Part shown: piece after piece, positions 59,660 to 64,000 of the stretch
How the letters are laid out: each line of letters opens with the position of its first letter
Position numbering within the stretch: position 1 is the first letter of the stretch
Assembly: GCA_963576785.1 (NCBI GenBank)
Contig: OY756140.1
Span: forward strand, 2,790,001-2,854,000
Direction of reading: 5' to 3'
From: Chlorophyllum brunneum
Taxonomy: Eukaryota > Basidiomycota > Agaricomycetes > Agaricales > Agaricaceae
Length of the DNA: 64,000 nt
The notes under the pieces: generated by a model
Seen by the model: only the letters and a program-made list of their open reading frames with translations
The model's database searches: none
Told to the model about the DNA's origin: nothing
Made by a program: the position numbers and the translations under genes

Positions 59660-61413
59660 ATGATACGTTCTCTGCGGGCTTTTCTCTCACCCACGTTATT
59701 CGCTCGCCCCTACTATCTTCCGAGTTATCTCTATTTTGCAAGAGCCATGTCTACTGAAGTCTCTCCGGCTGTTCAGCAAATTATAGACCAGGTCAAGGTC
59801 GATATTCTCTCCAGGACTCACGTCGCAGATAATGTCTCCAAACGGAATGAAATAACTCGCACTTTCATCTGTGGGTCATGAGCTATAACGAGGTAGACCC
59901 TCCTAACTTACCTTCTTCTCGCAGCGGACACCATAACTGGTATCCTTCACCGTTGCTCATGGCACGAGGGATAATTGTATTCATACTCAATATCTTTCAG
60001 TCCCCTCTGAGGAGATGCTTGCTTATGCAACAAAGGCGACGTTGGGCGACGACGTCTATTTTGAGCCGTCAACTGCGTACGTCCATCCCCAGATATACTG
60101 GCAGATGTTCAGCTTGAATAGATCATCTACAGTGCTCTGGAGGCGCACATCGCCCAGCTCGTTGGAAAGGAGGCCGCTTTGTTTGTACAATCAGGAACTC
60201 AAGGGAATCAGATCGCATTGAGAACACATTTAAAGCAACCCCCTTATTCCATTCTCTGCGACAAGAGAGCCCACATATTCAAGTCCGTCTATTCCTCCCT
60301 TAGTACACAAGGCTAGTGCTGACGGCTCTCGAAGGTACGAAGCCGGTGGTCCGGCGTTCAACTCTAACGCACACGTTGTCCCGATAACACCTGCGAACAG
60401 TACGGTGGCCCTATCTGACTCGAGTGTCTGACAAATATTTTTTGGCAGAACACCATTTGACGTTGGAGGAGATCGAGGAGAACATCATTCTCGGAACGGA
60501 TGTTCATATGTGAGTGATAATTCCTCGTGCACTGCACCCGCGAGTCGTGATTGACGCCGCTTAGAGCACCGACTGAGATCGTTGCCCTCGAAAATACCCT
60601 TAACGGGACCATCTTCCCTCAGGAAGAAATTATCAGGATCTGCAACTACGCACACTCGTTAGGTATCAAAACCCACTTGGACGGTGCTCGAATTTGGCAT
60701 GTCGCCATTGAGACGGAAAAAAGCGTCAGGGAACTCTGTGAACCATTCGACTCGGTTAGCGTTTGCTTTAGTAAAGGTTTAGGTACGTTGATTGATCCGA
60801 GCTTATGATATTCCAGCGACTTGAGACTAAGGTCAATGGTCGCAGGTGCCCCCGTCGGTTCGTGTCTCGTTGGCACAAAAGAGTTCATCAAGAAAGCTCG
60901 CTGGTTCAGAAAGATATTTGGCGGTGGAATGAGGCAAACTGGTTTCCTCGCAGCTTCGGCAGCCTTTGCTCTCACGCACAATTTCCCGCAACTTCCTCGA
61001 GCTCATGCTTTAGCAAAGAAACTCGAAGCTGGTCTTGAAGAGATCGGAGCGATCGTCCTGAGCAGAGCGGAGACTTGTATGGTAAGATTTACTCCGTCGT
61101 ATCGATCCTGAACGCCTTTAAGGCTGAACATCCTCATGCGTAGCTTTTCTATGATCCATCTCCCCTTGGAACCGACTTTGATGAAATCGCCCAGCGTGCT
61201 GAAGCTTTACCTGAGCCACTGATCCTCGGTGGATCTCGCCTTGTTGTCCACATTCAAACCTCTGAAAAGGCCATCAACGATTTCCTCTCTGTGATACGCC
61301 AGCTTGCAGAGGAGAAGAAAGCTGCAGGCTGGGTCCCACCCAGTGCAAATGGGCACACCACTTCGGCATTCAAAGACGTTTACGTCCGCCGGCAGCCAAA
61401 GATAACCAAGTAA
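59660..61413 (+). CDS. GLY1: Low-specificity L-threonine aldolase
   Basis: About 420 residues in nine or so exons. Translation from 59660 gives an Arg-rich leader (MIRSLRAFLSPTLFARPYYL); from 59747 it gives MSTEVSPAVQQIIDQVKV. The aldolase then reads SDTIT-VPSEEMLAYATKATLGDDV, LVGKEAALFVQSGTQGNQIA, HIF-K, YEAGGPA, THLDGARIWHVAIETEKSVR, SVSVCFSKGLGAPVGSCLVG and FGGGMRQTGFLAA. The Lys of SKGLGAPVGS forms the Schiff base with pyridoxal phosphate; DGAR binds the cofactor ring. All family motifs are present. It cleaves threonine or allo-threonine to glycine and acetaldehyde and is a main glycine source in fungi. The C-terminus ends VYVRRQPKITK. The gene is convergent with MPH1, with 138 bases between stops. 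Confidence 0.94.
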
Positions 61414-61551
61414 AGACTGCGAACTTATTTATACTGGGGTTGGTTGAGTGGCCTAACATTACAAGTATGTACCATGCATGCGATCGATAGTGTATGTTCT
61501 GGAAGGCTTTAGAGAGATGTGAAATGAAGAAGCTGAGTATAGCAGGTTGAA

Positions 61552-64000
61552 TCAAAATGAATTGTCTGCCTGCGTCATGTATGAAATCTCTGCATCATTA
61601 TCTACCACAAAGCTCCCGAACTCGTATTCGTCATCCTCGGGCGGTGGAGAGCTATCCACAACTCTCCTTCTCTTCCTTGGTTCCATTCTTCCAAATGGTT
61701 TGTTTCTCAGAGGACCGCGGGCGAAGGCAGGGCCACCTGGGGCCTGCGTCATCAGGCTCTTGTGATACGCCAAAGTCTGATCATAGGAAGGGGACACTTG
61801 CGTCATTGGTGAGCTCCTGAGGAAGAGCCGGTCTGATTCACTCTCGACATCGTCATCGCTGTTTGACGAACCAGCGCTGACATCATCACCTGAATGCTCG
61901 GCGGAGTATTCCAGTAATTGGTTGTGTTTCCGGCTTGTGACAGGTTTATGTTTCTTCGGTGGTTTCGGTTCCTCAGGTTCAGGGAGAGGAGTGTCTTGGC
62001 ACCGACGTAGTCGGCGTTGTGAGGGTGGAGGTATCTCGAATTCTGCATCTGAAGAAAGATTGCTGGGGAGGTGGCGTTTGAGTGCCCGTCGGCCGCCGCG
62101 TCGGACAGGTTGAGTATCTTCTATAGCTGGTGTTCCCAGCAACGGAGAGGAATCAGGTATTCTGCAAGAGGGTGGCATAGAATTCTTGGATTTGAAATCT
62201 GGACTTGCGCTAAGGGATCGAGCTGATAGAATCTCCGGCTCTGAGGAGGGTTCCAACACGCTATGGTCGACAAGACGAGTCTGAGGTTTTGCTGCATCAT
62301 TACAACGGGTTCCTAGGGATTAGGAGAGGACAACTACTGGGGGGTGGGCGGAACTTACCCTGAGTTCGCGAAGAAAGTAAGTCCGTAAGCTCCACAGATT
62401 CATCGTACGTCGCATTTTTGGGTACCAATGGTGACGACGAGAGAATCACGATATCCGGATCTTCGTCGTCGTCGACTAACCATGCCATATCGTCGTTCTT
62501 ACCTTGATTCTCTAGGGGCGAATCCGCTTGAGTGACTATTGGAAGACGTGTTCAGCACGAGTCAACGCTTTCTTTGTGAGGGTACTCACAAGGCGTTTCC
62601 GACCGGCGTCGTTCCATTTCTTTACCAGAAAGGTCTGTGAATGCATCTTCCTTCAGTGGACTTAGCCTGGTTTTGACATGCCTCCTTGATACCCTAGGTG
62701 AGGGTGACTGTGAAGATGAAAAGACCGAGTCTAGCGACAAACTCCTCTCTCTTTGTGTTTTCTCCCAGCAGGAGAATGGCCCATTCCCCAGTTCGCGGTC
62801 AACTGAGTCGTCTCTGCCTTGCTGCGAAAGGGAGATCGAAGGTTCCTTTTGCTTGCCTTTGGCTCCCCTTTGCACTCTTCCCTTCTTCTCTTCCTCCCAT
62901 TCACTTTCTCCCTTCTCTGCAGCTTTCTTTTTTGGCTTGGGTTTAGCCTTAGGTTTCGCAGCGCTCCCGGACTCAACCGTCGCTGCCCTCTTCATCTTTC
63001 CTTTTGCCTTTGGATTCCCCAGGTGTTCCTCGTTCCATAGATGCGTTTTGAATAAGGGAGAAGTAAGAGATCGGGTCCGCCTGGCAGAAAACAGTCCTTC
63101 AATGCCGGCGTCAAGTGCTTTGTCCAAATCGTCATCTTCAGCCTCTGCCTCGATGTTCTTCACATCCATAACTTTACTCTTCTTTGATTGTCTCAGGATT
63201 AGATCTGCGACATTGACGAAACCCGTACACGCTCCCAAAGGTATATTCCTCATCATGTCATCGTTGCGTTTGCGTTTCGTGGTCGTGGAAGTTTTCGTAG
63301 GGGACCGTTTAACTTTGCTACGTTCTTCACGAACGTATGGTTTAATCTCCATTACTCTTTCAAGTGGAGCAGGTTTGACGTGTTCTGGGAGGAGACGCTT
63401 GACGTCTGAATAGAATTCGAGATCATCACCGCGACAGATCGCTTTTTGGACTTCTTTGTATGAGGCGCGGGCTTTGTCAAGGTTAAACTCTTCCCGATCT
63501 TCGGCTAGTAGGACATGGATACAACCAGCACGTTTTCGTCCTGTTCGTCCGAAACGTTGCAGCTGGTTGGCGCATATGCTCAGAAATTGGGTTATAGAAG
63601 AGGGGGGGGGAACAGCAATGTAACGAACTTACCATTCGGATTGGTGTCTTCTGAGTATCATAACATATGATCAGATCAACCTCTCCAATATCTAGACCCT
63701 CTTCACCGATGCATGTTGCCACGAGAACATTGAACACACCACTCTGGAACTTTTGAATGATCTGAGTAAAACGAACCGTCAGTGCTCCTTGTTCTATGGT
63801 GAAAACAATGCACAGCACCTCAAGTTGTTCCTTCTGTGCTTGTCCCCTCTTCCCGTGCTTATCTATTCCCTGTCCAATGAATTTGGAAGCACGTATCATG
63901 GGCTCATGTTCGTTCAGTGCTTCTACAATCTCATCCACGACCTCTCTATGGGTGACAAACACCATCGCCTTGGATTCTCCCGATGTCTCTTCATTCTCGT
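61552..64000 (-). CDS. MPH1: ATP-dependent DNA helicase Mph1 (FANCM), C-terminal half, 5' end outside window
   Basis: The gene enters from the right edge. The first visible exon contains the second helicase lobe: MVFVTHREVVDEIVEALNEH, FIGQGIDKHGKRGQAQKEQL, then FQSGVFNVLVATCIGEEGLD, IGEVDLIICYD (motif V), and after an intron LQRFGRTGRKRAG (motif VI). These motifs are those of the FANCM/Mph1 superfamily 2 group: GEEGLDIGEVDLI and RxGRTGRKR. The remaining region down to 61552 is long, Lys/Ser/Glu-rich and probably disordered (for example PLGACTGFVNVADLILRQSK and FVVDNDAEISYMTQAD), as in other fungal Mph1 proteins. The protein remodels D-loops and stalled forks in DNA repair. Introns are near 63565-63635 and 62540-62590, with another about 62290-62360. 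Helicase motifs I-IV lie beyond base 64000. Confidence 0.9.

Overview
The window looks like nuclear DNA of a filamentous basidiomycete, probably an agaricomycete. Genes are dense and split by many introns of about 48-62 bases with GT...AG ends. The gene set is fungal: Mtc1, UPF0658, Mug70-type CBS-PB1, Sgf11, Utp4, Has1, Mph1, small secreted proteins and agaricomycete-type NACHT proteins. All gene models were spliced by eye from the sequence. Exon junctions are given only where the reading frames force them; where a start or end is uncertain the entry says so.

Layout, left to right. 1-9.4 kb: a long disordered BAT2/PRRC2-N-like protein (its 3' end lies outside the window), the splicing factor BCAS2/Cwf7, the complex I subunit NDUFS3 and Mtc1. 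9.4-12.3 kb: no supported gene. 12.3-16.4 kb: peroxisomal PXMP4, a BTB/POZ protein and a Ras GTPase. 16.4-24.0 kb: a gene-poor stretch with only one possible small gene. 24.0-31.0 kb: a Yippee protein, the SUMO protease Ulp1, the SNARE Bet1 and a NACHT NTPase whose reading frame splices into two C2H2 zinc fingers. 31.0-32.7 kb: intergenic, with a short retroposed element flanked by 15-base target-site duplications. 32.7-42.4 kb: a UPF0658 Golgi membrane protein, Sgf11, a four-CBS/PB1 protein and an MFS transporter. 44.2-54.6 kb: a housekeeping cluster of Pom33/Tts1, Has1, Pth2, a small secreted protein, an Mpv17-family protein, Utp4 and Tim10. 55.0-64.0 kb: a second MFS transporter paralogous to the first, an unrecognised multi-exon gene, a small ZNF706-like zinc protein, threonine aldolase Gly1 and the C-terminal half of the DNA helicase Mph1/FANCM.

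The genes do not form one pathway. Two ribosome-biogenesis genes (HAS1, UTP4) sit among genes for mitochondrial or organelle membranes (PTH2, Mpv17, TIM10), mostly as divergent pairs only 100-400 bases apart. The most unusual points are the NACHT to C2H2 fusion, a 6-base microexon beside a tandem CAGCAG acceptor in PTH2, and the small poly(A)-tailed retroposon.
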